DNA of 64,000 bases from CAYPIE01 sp964410665 (GCA_964410665.1 CAYPIE010000020.1:1-64000); one strand, 5' to 3'; positions 7,769 through 17,714 are shown, counted from the first letter of the stretch. The notes: generated by a model not told the origin, from the sequence alone. Numbers and translations are program-made.

Positions 7769-9250
7769 TCAGGTTTTCGCTTCCGGGCGTAACAATGGGA
7801 AGAGGATCACATCGCGGATACTTGGCGCATTGGTCAAGAGCATGACGAGGCGGTCGATGCCGATACCCAGCCCACCCGCCGGAGGCATGCCGAAGCGGAG
7901 TGCGCGGATAAAATCCTCATCCATCTTCGCCATTGAGTCCTCTTCTTTGAGCCCGGCAAGTTGGTGGCGGAAGGTCTGTTCCTGCGTCACCGGGTCGTTC
8001 AGCTCCGTATAGGCATTGGCCAGTTCCATGCCGTGAATGTACAGCTCAAACCGCTCAGCGAAGTTGGGATGGTTCGCCTTGCGTTTGGTCAAGGGGCACA
8101 AGGCTGCGGGATAGTCGTAGACAAACACCGGACCAACGAGGCGATCCTCGACCACTTCCTCAAACAGCTCGTGCACGAGCACATCATGTTCCTTGCCGGC
8201 GATGGCAATCTTGTGCTGAGCAGCGGCTTGTTGTACCCCAGCGGTATCGCCCAGCGACACGCCCACATGTTCCTGAAACAGATCGGCGTAGGCGGCACGC
8301 TGCCAAGGAGGAGCGAAGTTGATCTGCTTGTCCTCGCCGTAGGGTAAGATGCGTCCTTGGCCCAGAGCATCCACGCAGGCAACCACTACTTGCTCGGTCA
8401 GGTCCATCATGGTGTGATAGTTCCCATAGGCCTGATACAGCTCGAGCATGGTAAACTCGGGGTTGTGCTTGTGACTAATCCCCTCGTTGCGAAACACACG
8501 TCCAATCTCGTAGACTTTTTCTAGCCCACCGACCAATAAACGCTTTAGGTGTAGTTCAAGGGCAATGCGAATAAATAATGGAATGCCTAAGGCATTGTGA
8601 TGCGTGTGAAAGGGACGGGCTGCCGCCCCGCCGGCGATGGCATGCAAGGTCGGCGTCTCGACCTCGGAATAGCCCTGTTGATCGAGATGTTGCCGAATTG
8701 TCCGAAGAATCAAAATGCGCTTTTGTGTCCGTTCCAGGGTGTCTGGGGTGTAGATCAGATCGAGATAGCGATGGCGTAGACGGTACTCAAGGTCCTGCAT
8801 CCCGTGGTACTTCTCGGGGTGCGGCTCCAGAGATTTCCCCAGGAAAGTAAGTGCCTGGGCCTGGATGGTCGGCTCCCCTTTGCGGGTTTTGCCAAAAATC
8901 CCGTCGACCCCGACCAGGTCTCCCAAATCGAAGTTTTGCGCCAGTTGCCAGCCGGCCTCGCCAACCTGCTTCTGACCGATCATGATTTGGATGCGGCCAG
9001 TCTTGTCCCATAGGGTCAGGAAATGGACTTTACCTTGGGTGCGACGCAGGACAATACGCCCCGCGGCGCGGACGGTCTCGGTCGGATGATCATCGAACGG
9101 GAGGCAGGGTTTGGCCAAGATGTTCGCCAAAGGCTGATGGTTGTCAAAGCGGCCCCCCCAGGGGTCAAACCCAAGTTCAGCGATCCGGCGAAGTTTCTCC
9201 GCACGGCTCGCTTCCAGACGATCAGAAGGTTGTTCGGCAGTTTCAGACAC
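7769..9250 (-). CDS. lysS: Lysyl-tRNA synthetase, class II
   Basis: 493 residues, normal for LysS. An N-terminal OB-fold anticodon-binding domain (about 55-150, ending near KSLEPHPEKYHG) is followed by the class II core: motif 2 in RVFRNEGISHKHNPEFTMLE and motif 3 in GLGIGIDRLVMLLTN, then SIRDVILFPLLRP. It charges tRNA-Lys with lysine using ATP. It is the first gene of a minus-strand group lysS, lolC/E, lolD, ilvE with short gaps (33, 65 and 30 bases), so an operon is likely. The ATG at 9250 gives the expected short leader before the OB-fold. Confidence 0.97.
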   Translation of the reverse strand: MSETAEQPSDRLEASRAEKLRRIAELGFDPWGGRFDNHQPLANILAKPCLPFDDHPTETVRAAGRIVLRRTQGKVHFLTLWDKTGRIQIMIGQKQVGEAGWQLAQNFDLGDLVGVDGIFGKTRKGEPTIQAQALTFLGKSLEPHPEKYHGMQDLEYRLRHRYLDLIYTPDTLERTQKRILILRTIRQHLDQQGYSEVETPTLHAIAGGAAARPFHTHHNALGIPLFIRIALELHLKRLLVGGLEKVYEIGRVFRNEGISHKHNPEFTMLELYQAYGNYHTMMDLTEQVVVACVDALGQGRILPYGEDKQINFAPPWQRAAYADLFQEHVGVSLGDTAGVQQAAAQHKIAIAGKEHDVLVHELFEEVVEDRLVGPVFVYDYPAALCPLTKRKANHPNFAERFELYIHGMELANAYTELNDPVTQEQTFRHQLAGLKEEDSMAKMDEDFIRALRFGMPPAGGLGIGIDRLVMLLTNAPSIRDVILFPLLRPEAKT

Positions 9251-9594
9251 AGTAGTTTGACCTATCCGGTTGCGAGCAACAGCGAGGTGATGCCCAGGGG
9301 AAGCGTTCGGATTGTAGCCCGATCCATCGGCCTGTCAATGGCGAGCGTAAGGAAGCGAAGTCCCTTGACGACAATCAATCGTCTATTTTGAATGATAGCG
9401 TGCTAGCATGTCGATGGAAATCCCTCCCAACCGAGTGCACATAAAGGGGTGGCTTGGGCGATCTTGGGACGGACAAGGAGTCGCCCCCAAACGATCAGTG
9501 CCGAGCATTCCTGCCACCCGCAAACTCGCCAGGACTCAGGAGCCACCTTGATCGGCTCCACGCGGAATCCACCACGTAACCCGGAAACCTGAGC
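9251..9594. other. Divergent intergenic region between lysS and purC
   Basis: 344 bases with no gene that I can support. It must carry promoters in both directions. One candidate for the purC direction is listed separately. I see no riboswitch-like or attenuator structure. Confidence 0.4.
9365..9393 (+). promoter_or_regulatory. Candidate sigma-70-type promoter for purC
   Basis: TTGACG at 9365-9370 (five of six consensus bases) is followed after 17 bases by TTGAAT at 9388-9393 (four of six), in a locally AT-richer patch about 200 bases upstream of purC. It is a pattern match only, and the leader would be long. Confidence 0.3.
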
Positions 9595-10473
9595 ATGCCA
9601 ACACCTGTCACCAGCACCGCCATTCCAGGTTACCCACGCTACGCCGGCAAGGTTCGCGATCTTTATGACCTGGGCGATCGGCTGGTGCTGATTGCCACCG
9701 ATCGGATCAGTGCCTTTGACTGGGTATTACCAACGCCGATTCCTGGGAAAGGGATTCTCTTAACCCAGATGACACGTTTCTGGCTGGACTGGTTAGGAGT
9801 TGCTCATCATCTGATCAGTGATGCGATCACCGACCTACCGCCGGCGTTTCAAGCCGAGGCCGAGTCGTTGGTGGGGCGAACCATGCTGGTGCACAAGACC
9901 CAGGTGATTCCCATCGAATGTGTCGTACGAGGCTATTTGGCGGGATCTGCGTGGAAAGCGTACCAACGCACCGGCAGCATTTGTGGCATTCCACTCCCTG
10001 CCGGGCTGCGACAGGCGGAGCAGCTGCCCGAACCCATTTTCACCCCTGCCACCAAGGCCAGCGCCGGCCATGATGAGAATATCTCCTTCGAGGCGATGGC
10101 CGAGCGTGTGGGTGCTTCCCTAGCGGAGGAGCTGCGCGCCCGCAGTTTGGCCATTTACCAACGGGCAGCGGCCTATTCGGCCTCACGCGGCATCCTGATC
10201 GCCGATACCAAGTTGGAATGGGGGCACCTACCCGATGGGACCATCTTGCTCATCGACGAAGTGTTCACCCCCGATAGTGCTCGTTTCTGGCCACGCGATG
10301 CTTACCACGTTGGTCAGTCCCCACCATCGTATGATAAACAGTTTGTTCGTGACTGGCTTGAGTCCAGCGGCTGGGATCAGCAATCGCCCCCGCCACAATT
10401 GCCCGACGCCGTGGTTTGGCAAACGGTGTCCAAATACCAAGAGGCGCTCGACCGTCTCGTCGACCGGGGCTAG
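9595..10473 (+). CDS. purC: Phosphoribosylaminoimidazole-succinocarboxamide synthase (SAICAR synthetase)
   Basis: 292 residues in the longer, yeast Ade1-like PurC form. The N-terminal YAGKVRDLYDLGDRLVLIATDRISAFD matches the ATP-binding region; VIPIECVVRGYLAGSAWKAY and TPATKASAGHDENISF are hallmark segments; LIADTKLEWG and LIDEVFTPDSARFWP form the C-terminal active-site part. It joins aspartate to CAIR with ATP in purine synthesis. No other pur genes are nearby. Convergent with lspA: the stops are 11 bases apart and no terminator hairpin is visible between them. Confidence 0.97.
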   Translation: MPTPVTSTAIPGYPRYAGKVRDLYDLGDRLVLIATDRISAFDWVLPTPIPGKGILLTQMTRFWLDWLGVAHHLISDAITDLPPAFQAEAESLVGRTMLVHKTQVIPIECVVRGYLAGSAWKAYQRTGSICGIPLPAGLRQAEQLPEPIFTPATKASAGHDENISFEAMAERVGASLAEELRARSLAIYQRAAAYSASRGILIADTKLEWGHLPDGTILLIDEVFTPDSARFWPRDAYHVGQSPPSYDKQFVRDWLESSGWDQQSPPPQLPDAVVWQTVSKYQEALDRLVDRG

Positions 10474-10484
10474 AGGCCTTGCCG

Positions 10485-11084
10485 TCAACCACGGGTCTCC
10501 GCCAGATGGGCGGCGGTGGGGCTGTCTTTGGGGCTCGATCCGAAGAAGGCCTGGACCAGTAAAATCGATGCCCCGACCACGAGACAGCAATCCGCGATGT
10601 TAAACACGGGCCAATCGATGTAGTAGAAATGGAGAAAGTCACGGACTCCCCCAAAGATGAGCCGATCGTACAGGTTGCCCAGCGTACCGGCCAGAATCAG
10701 ACCCAGTGCCATGCTCAGCGACCAATCCTGGGCGGTGCTACGACGTGTCCCCCAAAAGGCAATCGCCAGCGCGGCCAACAAACTCACCCCGGCAAAAAAG
10801 GCATTGGCAAGGCTCTGATGTTCGTTGCCAAGCCCAAACAATGCGCCGTGATTGACTCGCGGCGATACCGGACCACTCCAGGTAGCCAGGATACAGTCGC
10901 AGTTGGGAGTATGGCTGGGGTCAAACTGAGCGAGCAGTCGAAACACCCCGGGAACCACCTCGATCTTCCCACCCAGTCCCTCATTATACAGCTGTTTGAA
11001 TATAAGATATTTGCTTGCTTGGTCCAGCGTCAGGCCGATCACTGCCAATCCAACAAATAACCAGCGATACGACCGGGTGGTCAT
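10485..11084 (-). CDS. lspA: Lipoprotein signal peptidase (signal peptidase II)
   Basis: 199 residues, a little longer than the usual ~165. Four membrane segments are visible (about 8-28, 95-113, 120-140, 160-180). The conserved LDQASKYLI near the N-terminus, GTLGNLYDRLIFGGVRDFLHFY with the first catalytic aspartate, and VFNIADCCLVVG with the second identify LspA. It cleaves lipid-modified prolipoproteins at the lipobox cysteine in the inner membrane. A 40-residue insertion after the first segment (LLAQFDPSHTPNCDC) with three nearby polar residues and two cysteines is longer than in E. coli. Confidence 0.95.
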   Translation of the reverse strand: MTTRSYRWLFVGLAVIGLTLDQASKYLIFKQLYNEGLGGKIEVVPGVFRLLAQFDPSHTPNCDCILATWSGPVSPRVNHGALFGLGNEHQSLANAFFAGVSLLAALAIAFWGTRRSTAQDWSLSMALGLILAGTLGNLYDRLIFGGVRDFLHFYYIDWPVFNIADCCLVVGASILLVQAFFGSSPKDSPTAAHLAETRG

Positions 11085-11336
11085 GGCTTTTCCTCAACAG
11101 GAGATACCGGGGCAATCATTGGGTCAGTCTTTTGAGGTGTAACGATCGGAAGAATCCGAGACAAGGGCAACCCCAAAAGTCATCGACGAATTCACTTGAC
11201 ATCGCTGCAAAGCTTGCATATGCAGCTCGCCACGCATCACTCCAGAACCCAGAAGGACTGCACGTGGGCACGCATGGCGATCATCGGGGGGATGGTCTGT
11301 CATACGCACCGAACGAGCAGATTGGGAGGGCGAGCC

Positions 11337-13082
11337 ATGAAAGTTGTGTGGCCACTGGTTGGTGGGGTACTGGCCGTGATGCTCGGCTGTCAGTCCCCAC
11401 AAACAACGCGATCCCAGTCGGATGATGCCGAGGTTGGGCCACCTCCGTCCGAGCCAAGCCTGATTGGCGAAGCCACGGCCTTTGCCAATGTCGAACCGAT
11501 TCCCATTAGTGGGGTTGGCCTGGTCTATGGTCTGGATGGCACGGGCCATTCGCCTCCTGGCGAATATCGCCGCATGCTGGAGCGTGATCTGAAAAAAGCT
11601 CAAGTGGAGGACGTGCAAGCGATTCTTGATTCGCCCAATCAGTGCATGGTCCTGGTTTCGGGGGTGATCCCCGCCGGAGCCCGCAAGGGAGACTCGATCG
11701 ATCTGCAGGTGACCTTGCCACAAGGGAGTAAAGCAACCAGTTTACGGGGTGGCAAGTTGGCATCATGTCAGCTGTACAGCTATAGCTCGGCCCGGGCCCT
11801 CAGTGATCGCTATGCGGCTTCGGGTGCAGCCGATCAGCTCAAATTGGGACACACCTTGGCCCAAGCAGAGGGGCCATTGATGATGCGTTTGCCCGAGCCG
11901 CAAGCGGGGCGCGATCCTGCCCCGGGTGATGAACTGCGGCCTGAGGAAGACGATGAAACCACCGCGGTCATCTGGGAAGGCGGACGTTGTAAACTGGATC
12001 GCGAACTCTATCTCACACTCAATCCTGACCAGCAGCGTGCGTTGTTGGCAGCCCGCATTGCCAATCGTATCAATCAAACCTTCCATGGCCTGGTCATCGG
12101 GGCGGATCGCTATGCCGTTGCCAAGACCAAAGAACACATCGTCTTGAAGGTGCCCGCTCAGTACCGCTTGAACACTCCGCGGTTTATGCGCGTGGTACGC
12201 ATGATTCCCATACGCCTGCCCGCAGAACGAAGTGCCTACCGGTTTAACCTGGAAGAGCAGGTACTCGACCCAGCGACAACGATGACCGCCGCACTCAAAC
12301 TCGAGGCCTTGGGACCGGATTCGATTCCGATGCTCCGACGCGGCTTACAACATGCTTCGCCCTTGGTTCGCTTTGCCACGGCCGAAGCCCTGGCCTACCT
12401 GGGAGAGGCCGAGGCGGCCAAAGAACTGGCCAATCTGTGTCAGGAGTCCCCGCTGCTCGAAGCCTACTGCCTTACCGCTCTGGCATCCCTTGGTGATCGT
12501 GCCGCTCGTCTCCATCTCGCGCGGTTGCTCGAAGCGGATGCTCCGACGGTACGTTATGGCGCCTTCCGTGCTCTTCGCGAAATGGACTCCCAGGGCGATC
12601 CGCTAAACGGCGAGCAACTCGGCGATGCCTTCTGGCTGCATGAGATTTCCTCCGACCATGGTCCAGCCTTTGTGCATCTGTTGGGCAGCGGCCGGGCGGA
12701 GGTAACCATCTTTGGCAATGCACCGGCCTTCCAAGTGCCCTTTAGCTATCTGGTGGGTCCTGAATTTACCGTGACCGCCAAGGAAGGGGATCAACGCTGT
12801 ACAATCAGCCGGTTCTCGCTTAAGGGCAAGGATCGTCGGCAATGCTCCTTCGCGGTGGCGGATATTGTCCGAACCATGGCCGCGATGGGAGCAAGCTATA
12901 TCGATATTGTCCACCTGATGCGGCAGGCCGATATGGGCAAGGTACTCAACTGTCCTCTGCATTTCGATGCTCTGCCACAGGGGATTTCGGTTCCCCAACT
13001 CGCCAAGCTGGGCCAGGACTATCCCGATGCGTTGCCCAAGGACCTGACCGCCGTCGAGCAACGCTCATCCCAGGACAAGTAG
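11337..13082 (+). CDS. FlgI (flagellar P-ring)-like lipoprotein with HEAT-like repeats
   Basis: 581 residues. It begins with a lipoprotein signal whose lipobox is AVMLGC, so it is predicted to be membrane-anchored. Residues ~45-150 match the FlgI fold signature: PISGVGLVYGLDGTGHSPP, then VSGVIPAGARKGDSIDLQV and SKATSLRGGKL, as in flagellar P-ring proteins. The middle differs: about residues 325-425 form HEAT-like repeats (VRFATAEALAYLGEAEAAKE; VRYGAFRALREMD). A C-terminal domain of ~150 residues is not recognised. ATG 11337 is chosen for GGAGGG upstream and for the lipobox; an upstream extension to 11196 lacks both. No flagellar gene is near, so a role as an envelope ring or scaffold is inference. 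Confidence 0.8.
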   Translation: MKVVWPLVGGVLAVMLGCQSPQTTRSQSDDAEVGPPPSEPSLIGEATAFANVEPIPISGVGLVYGLDGTGHSPPGEYRRMLERDLKKAQVEDVQAILDSPNQCMVLVSGVIPAGARKGDSIDLQVTLPQGSKATSLRGGKLASCQLYSYSSARALSDRYAASGAADQLKLGHTLAQAEGPLMMRLPEPQAGRDPAPGDELRPEEDDETTAVIWEGGRCKLDRELYLTLNPDQQRALLAARIANRINQTFHGLVIGADRYAVAKTKEHIVLKVPAQYRLNTPRFMRVVRMIPIRLPAERSAYRFNLEEQVLDPATTMTAALKLEALGPDSIPMLRRGLQHASPLVRFATAEALAYLGEAEAAKELANLCQESPLLEAYCLTALASLGDRAARLHLARLLEADAPTVRYGAFRALREMDSQGDPLNGEQLGDAFWLHEISSDHGPAFVHLLGSGRAEVTIFGNAPAFQVPFSYLVGPEFTVTAKEGDQRCTISRFSLKGKDRRQCSFAVADIVRTMAAMGASYIDIVHLMRQADMGKVLNCPLHFDALPQGISVPQLAKLGQDYPDALPKDLTAVEQRSSQDK

Positions 13083-13267
13083 AACGGTTGGTTCGGATCG
13101 CCGTGCGCCAATTCGATGGGCTTGGTCCACGGCGAACCCAGACAGTCGCCCTGGGCCAAGTCGACCCACGGTTCGAACAAGGGGTCGCGTCCCCCGGAGA
13201 TGATTGCTGCATTCCAAGCACAGGGGCGGGACGGAGATTCTCCCCGCTTCGCCGTTGAGGGTGGCCG

Positions 13268-16200
13268 ATGTTGAAGCGTCTGGAATTGGTAGGCTTTAAG
13301 AGCTTTGCCGAGAAGACCCGCTTCGAATTTCCAGCGGGGATCACCGCGATTGTCGGCCCCAATGGCAGCGGCAAAAGTAATATTGTCGATGCAGTCCGTT
13401 GGATCCTCGGCGAACAGAGCGCAAAAAGCCTCCGTGGCGGTGAGATGACCGATGTCATCTTCAACGGCTCAGGGACCCGGCGTAGCCTCGGTATGGCCGA
13501 GGTCACCATGACCTTCGATAACCTTCGCCGCATCCTGCCCATCGAGGCCGATGAAGTCCAAATCAGCCGACGGGTCTATCGTGATGGGACCGGCGAGTAT
13601 CTGATCAACCAGCAAATCTCTCGTCTCAAGGACATCAAGGATTTATTGCTCGGAAGCGGGATCGGTACGAGTGCTTATTGCATCATTGAACAAGGACGTG
13701 TTGATGCATTGTTGCAAGCTTCCCGACAAGATCGACGCCTGATTTTTGAAGAAGCCGCGGGGATCAGTCGCTTCAAGGCCCGCAAGATTGAGACGCTCCG
13801 CAAGCTCGAGCGTGTTGAGTTCAACCTCAACCGCTCCCGCGACATTCTTGCCGAGGTGGACAACCGTCTACGCAAAGTGCGGCTGGAGGCTTCCAAGGCA
13901 CAACGCTACCAAGAAGCGGTTGAGCGACTCCGTGCGTTGCGGGTCACCCTCAGTTTACGCGACTACCATGAGCTCACCGTCGCCTACCAGGGCGAGACCG
14001 ATGCCCTTCACCAACGGCGGGCCCAACTCGATGATGTAGTTCTCGAGGCTAGCAACGCAGAGGCAGAACTGGCAGGCTTAGAACAGCGTTTGACCGATGG
14101 GGAAGCTCAACTCCATACCTCAGAAGCCGAACTATCCCAGACCCGGTTGAGCATCGCCGGGTTGCATGCCACCCAGGATCAGGAACAGCAGCGTTACCAA
14201 GAATTGTCGAGTGAGCTCGAGCAGGCCCGCCGTCAACGGACCCAGCTAGGTTTTCACATCATTCACCAGGTTCAGGAGTTGCAGCAAGCCGAGGGACACT
14301 ACACCAGCTTGGCTGGTCAGGTGACCGCTCGGGAAGACGAAGTGCGAAGCTCGCAAGCGCATCTGGAAGCTCTAACGACCCAGCTAAATCAGTTGCGTCA
14401 GTCGCTCGAGGAAGATCGGCTCGAGCACATGGATCTGGTTCGCCAGGAGACCTCAGTACAAAACGAGGTGCGCAACCAGGAGCGTCTGGTCGACGATGCC
14501 AATACGCTGCACCAGCGCTTGATGCGTCGACAGGAGCAGTTGTATGCCGAGTGCAGTTCACTCGACTCGACCCTGAGTGAGTTGGCTCGTGACGATGCCG
14601 AGTTACGCACCCGCATGCAAGGGACCCGTGAGACCCTAGCTGCCCACCTCCAGCAACGCGGCGTACTACACGACCAGGCTGAGCAGATGCAGCAGACCGT
14701 CACCGAACGGCATATTCAACTGAGTAGCTTGGTGAGCCGCATTCGCGTGTTGGAGGAACTCGATCGCTCGCAAGAAGGGCTCAGTGCTGGAGTTCGCGAA
14801 GTCATCGCCCTTCTGGCCAACGAAACTCAGGGGGCAAAGGTCTCCGAGGACACGCACCGACTCGGTCAAACCGTTCTGGGCTTGGTGGCCGACTTTCTGG
14901 AAGTACCACGGGAGCATGCGCCGCTGATCGACTTGGTTCTCGGGGATCAAGTGGCTCAGTGTTTTGTCGTCCGAGATGCGCCGCTACTCGATCGTTTGCT
15001 CAGCGTGCGCGATGAACCGTTCGCCGGCCGGGTGAGCTTTTTACCACTGCGGGCTCACCCCAGCACGTCCCTATCAGCAAGCCCACACGCCCCTACATCG
15101 GTTCACTATCTGACTGTGGGGGAGACTCCGTCTTCCCCAAGTCCCCGCCACCCGGACTATCCCAGTCTCGATCAATGGGTACGCTGCCTTGAGCCTGCCT
15201 GCGCGGACCTCTCACAGCAATTGCTCGGCAATACCCTGCTAGTGCCCGACCTCGCCACAGCACGCCAGGTCCACCGCGAGTTTCCCCAGTTTCGATGTAT
15301 CACTCCTCAGGGTGAACGACTGGACAATGATGGGTCTCTCACAGTGGGAAGGCCACACACCGAGGCCGGCCTCCTCTCGAGGAAAAGCGAACTACGAGAA
15401 CTGCGACAGGAAGCCACCCAACTCGAAGCGCACATTCACCGACTGCAGAGTGACCTGGAACAGACCCGCCAAGAGGCTGAGCAGCTGGAGCAGCCTATCC
15501 AATCGTTGCAGACCTCACTGGATAGTCTGCAGGAAGCCGCCGGTGATCTTACCACCCAGACGGCTCTACGCCAGCGGCGTCGCGAGGACTTGACCGCCGA
15601 ACTCCGGCAAGTGCATGGGGACTTAGACCACTTGCAAAGTCAGCTGGCAACCCTGAGTCAAGATCAGCAACAGTTGCTAGAGCAAGCCGCGACTATGCAA
15701 GCCCAGGTGCAAGCCATCCAAGAGCAGATTCAGCAAGCGACGGAAACGAGCCAACGCCTCGATCACGAGCGTCGCGAGCAAGAGGAAGCCTTGACCGTGA
15801 GTCGCGTGGCACTTGCCCGGCTTCGCGAGCAGCATGCCGCGGCGCGGCAACACTTCAATAGCTTAGAGCAGGAAGCTGAGGGGACTGGTCAGAAGGTCAG
15901 CAGCCTGGAACAGCAGGAAGCCGAGTTGCATGAGCGTCTCTGGGCACGTCAGCAGGGTATCCTGACCGCCACGCAGAGCTTAGCTCTGCAGTACTTGACC
16001 AAGGAAAGCCATGAGTCTCAAATTCGTCAGCTGACCTGGCAACGACAGCACGATCGCGAACGTCGCCAGATCCTGATCAATTCCCTGCAGCAAGCACGAA
16101 CCTTCCATCAGGACCAGTTGACGGAAATCCACCAGCGGGAAATGCGCATCCAAGAACTGGAGAGCCGCCGGCAATTGCTGGTCGATCGTCTTCACGAGGA

Positions 16201-17089
16201 CTATCAGCTCGATCTCGCCGAACTTCATGCCACCTGGACACCAACCATGCCCGCCGAGGAGGTCGCAACGGTTGACCAGTCTGCGGATGCAGCCACCGCC
16301 GAGGAGGTCACTGCCTCCGACTCGACCGTTGATACCGCCTCAGCCAGCGAACTGTCCAGAGAGTCGCACGATGCACCGGCGAACCGTTCTGACGCCCCGG
16401 TTCCCGTTGAGCAACTTCGTTCCGAACAGATTCAAAAAGAAATCGAGGAACTCCGCCGCAAACTCACCCGCCTGGGTAGCGTCAACCTCGAAGCCTTGGA
16501 TGAACTCGCGGAGGTAGAGCTACGCGCCCGTGATCTGCAAGCGCAGCATGACGATCTGACGGCTGCGCAAACCACATTGCGTGACATCATTCATAAGATT
16601 AACGTCGATAGTCGCCGCATGTTCACAGAGACCTTAGAAGCCATTAAAGAGCACTTTCAAGAGATTTTTCGCAAGGTGTTCCGAGGTGGCATGGTCGACA
16701 TCATTTTGGATAACCCCGAGGATCTCCTGGAAAGTGGGATCGAGATCATGGCGCGGCCCCCGAGCAAGGAGCTCCGCAGTATCTCGCTGTTAAGTGGTGG
16801 CGAGAAGACGATGACGGCGATCGCGCTATTAATGGCCATCTTTCGCAGTAAGCCGAGTCCGTTTTGCCTGCTCGATGAGGTGGATGCGGCCTTAGATGAG
16901 GCGAACACCACCCGGTTGGCGGCATTGATCAAAGAGTTCAGCCCGCTATCTCAGTTTATCATCGTCACCCACAAGAAAAGGACGATGGCGGTGGCGGATG
17001 TTCTGTATGGCATTACCATGCAGGAGTCGGGCATCTCCAAGCAGGTCGCAGTCAAGTTTGAAGACTGGCCTGAAGACCGTGTGGCCTAG
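13268..17089 (+). CDS. smc: Chromosome segregation ATPase SMC
   Basis: 1273 residues. Walker A VGPNGSGKSN lies at ~29-38, and the N-terminal head ends near residue 170. Long coiled coils flank a hinge at ~500-695. Signature LSGGEK is at 1175-1180, Walker B FCLLDEVDAALDE at ~1199-1211, and the switch histidine in IVTHKKRT. The protein compacts and organises the chromosome as a homodimer with ScpA/ScpB. Two stretches are unusual: a Ser/Pro-rich insertion in the hinge (~595-630) and an Ala/Thr/Ser-rich acidic linker (~995-1050) in the C-terminal coiled coil. Many Gln-rich coiled-coil blocks occur. ATG 13268 gives the canonical N-terminus MLKRLELVGFKSF. Confidence 0.97.
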   Translation: MLKRLELVGFKSFAEKTRFEFPAGITAIVGPNGSGKSNIVDAVRWILGEQSAKSLRGGEMTDVIFNGSGTRRSLGMAEVTMTFDNLRRILPIEADEVQISRRVYRDGTGEYLINQQISRLKDIKDLLLGSGIGTSAYCIIEQGRVDALLQASRQDRRLIFEEAAGISRFKARKIETLRKLERVEFNLNRSRDILAEVDNRLRKVRLEASKAQRYQEAVERLRALRVTLSLRDYHELTVAYQGETDALHQRRAQLDDVVLEASNAEAELAGLEQRLTDGEAQLHTSEAELSQTRLSIAGLHATQDQEQQRYQELSSELEQARRQRTQLGFHIIHQVQELQQAEGHYTSLAGQVTAREDEVRSSQAHLEALTTQLNQLRQSLEEDRLEHMDLVRQETSVQNEVRNQERLVDDANTLHQRLMRRQEQLYAECSSLDSTLSELARDDAELRTRMQGTRETLAAHLQQRGVLHDQAEQMQQTVTERHIQLSSLVSRIRVLEELDRSQEGLSAGVREVIALLANETQGAKVSEDTHRLGQTVLGLVADFLEVPREHAPLIDLVLGDQVAQCFVVRDAPLLDRLLSVRDEPFAGRVSFLPLRAHPSTSLSASPHAPTSVHYLTVGETPSSPSPRHPDYPSLDQWVRCLEPACADLSQQLLGNTLLVPDLATARQVHREFPQFRCITPQGERLDNDGSLTVGRPHTEAGLLSRKSELRELRQEATQLEAHIHRLQSDLEQTRQEAEQLEQPIQSLQTSLDSLQEAAGDLTTQTALRQRRREDLTAELRQVHGDLDHLQSQLATLSQDQQQLLEQAATMQAQVQAIQEQIQQATETSQRLDHERREQEEALTVSRVALARLREQHAAARQHFNSLEQEAEGTGQKVSSLEQQEAELHERLWARQQGILTATQSLALQYLTKESHESQIRQLTWQRQHDRERRQILINSLQQARTFHQDQLTEIHQREMRIQELESRRQLLVDRLHEDYQLDLAELHATWTPTMPAEEVATVDQSADAATAEEVTASDSTVDTASASELSRESHDAPANRSDAPVPVEQLRSEQIQKEIEELRRKLTRLGSVNLEALDELAEVELRARDLQAQHDDLTAAQTTLRDIIHKINVDSRRMFTETLEAIKEHFQEIFRKVFRGGMVDIILDNPEDLLESGIEIMARPPSKELRSISLLSGGEKTMTAIALLMAIFRSKPSPFCLLDEVDAALDEANTTRLAALIKEFSPLSQFIIVTHKKRTMAVADVLYGITMQESGISKQVAVKFEDWPEDRVA

Positions 17090-17125
17090 CAGGGGCGTGG
17101 AAAAGGAACCTGAACGACGACGTGC

Positions 17126-17707
17126 TTATGCCCTGAGCTGCAAAAAGTTCTCAAGCAAGCGTGGCCCCTCAACGGTGAGGAAGCTCTCAGGATGAAACTG
17201 CACACCATGCAGCGGCCAGCGTTTGTGTCTGACCCCCATGATTTCCTGTTCCGGAGTCCAGGCGGAGATGAGGAAATCGGGATGCACAAAACTGGCACGC
17301 TGGATGACTAGGCTATGGTAGCGCGTCGCCTCGAATGGATTGCTCAAGCCGGCAAACACCCCCTGGCTGTCGTGATGGATCATCGAGGTTTTACCGTGCA
17401 TAATGCGGTCGTTGCGCGTCACCTGCCCACCAAACACATGACCAATACACTGATGGCCCAGACAGACTCCGAGGATCGGTAGTCGTGGGGCAAAGCGTTC
17501 GATCACGGCATTGGAGACGCCTGCTTCACGGGGGGTACACGGGCCGGGGGAGATGATGATATGGCTGGGTTTTCGCTGATCGATGGCCTCGGCGGTGATC
17601 TTATCGTTGCGGACGACCTCCATCGGCAGGTGCGGGTCGAGTTCACCCAGACGTTGTACCAGGTTGTAGGTAAACGAATCGTAATTGTCGATAATCAAGA
17701 TATGCAT
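17126..17707 (-). CDS. Glutamine amidotransferase, anthranilate/aminodeoxychorismate synthase component II
   Basis: 193 residues, exact family size. MHILIIDNYDSFTYNLVQ is the typical start; SPGPCTPREAG, the nucleophile cysteine in GVCLGHQCIG, and the HxE pair in GVQFHPESFLT make a complete class I glutamine amidotransferase triad. It supplies ammonia from glutamine to a TrpE/PabB partner, which is not in the window, so pabA and trpG cannot be separated. Start ATG 17707 is set by the family N-terminus; the frame is open to 17839 but that part overlaps the next gene. It is the third gene in a tight minus-strand group. Confidence 0.93.
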   Translation of the reverse strand: MHILIIDNYDSFTYNLVQRLGELDPHLPMEVVRNDKITAEAIDQRKPSHIIISPGPCTPREAGVSNAVIERFAPRLPILGVCLGHQCIGHVFGGQVTRNDRIMHGKTSMIHHDSQGVFAGLSNPFEATRYHSLVIQRASFVHPDFLISAWTPEQEIMGVRHKRWPLHGVQFHPESFLTVEGPRLLENFLQLRA

Positions 17708-17714
17708 GATGCTA

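Noticed and set aside
11124..11723. 199-aa minus-strand open frame
   Set aside because: Overlaps the FlgI-like gene with its lipobox and ribosome site; no motifs of its own.
11337..13082. Evidence of a flagellar gene cluster
   Set aside because: Only the FlgI-like fold is present; no other flagellar gene is in the window and the protein has extra domains.
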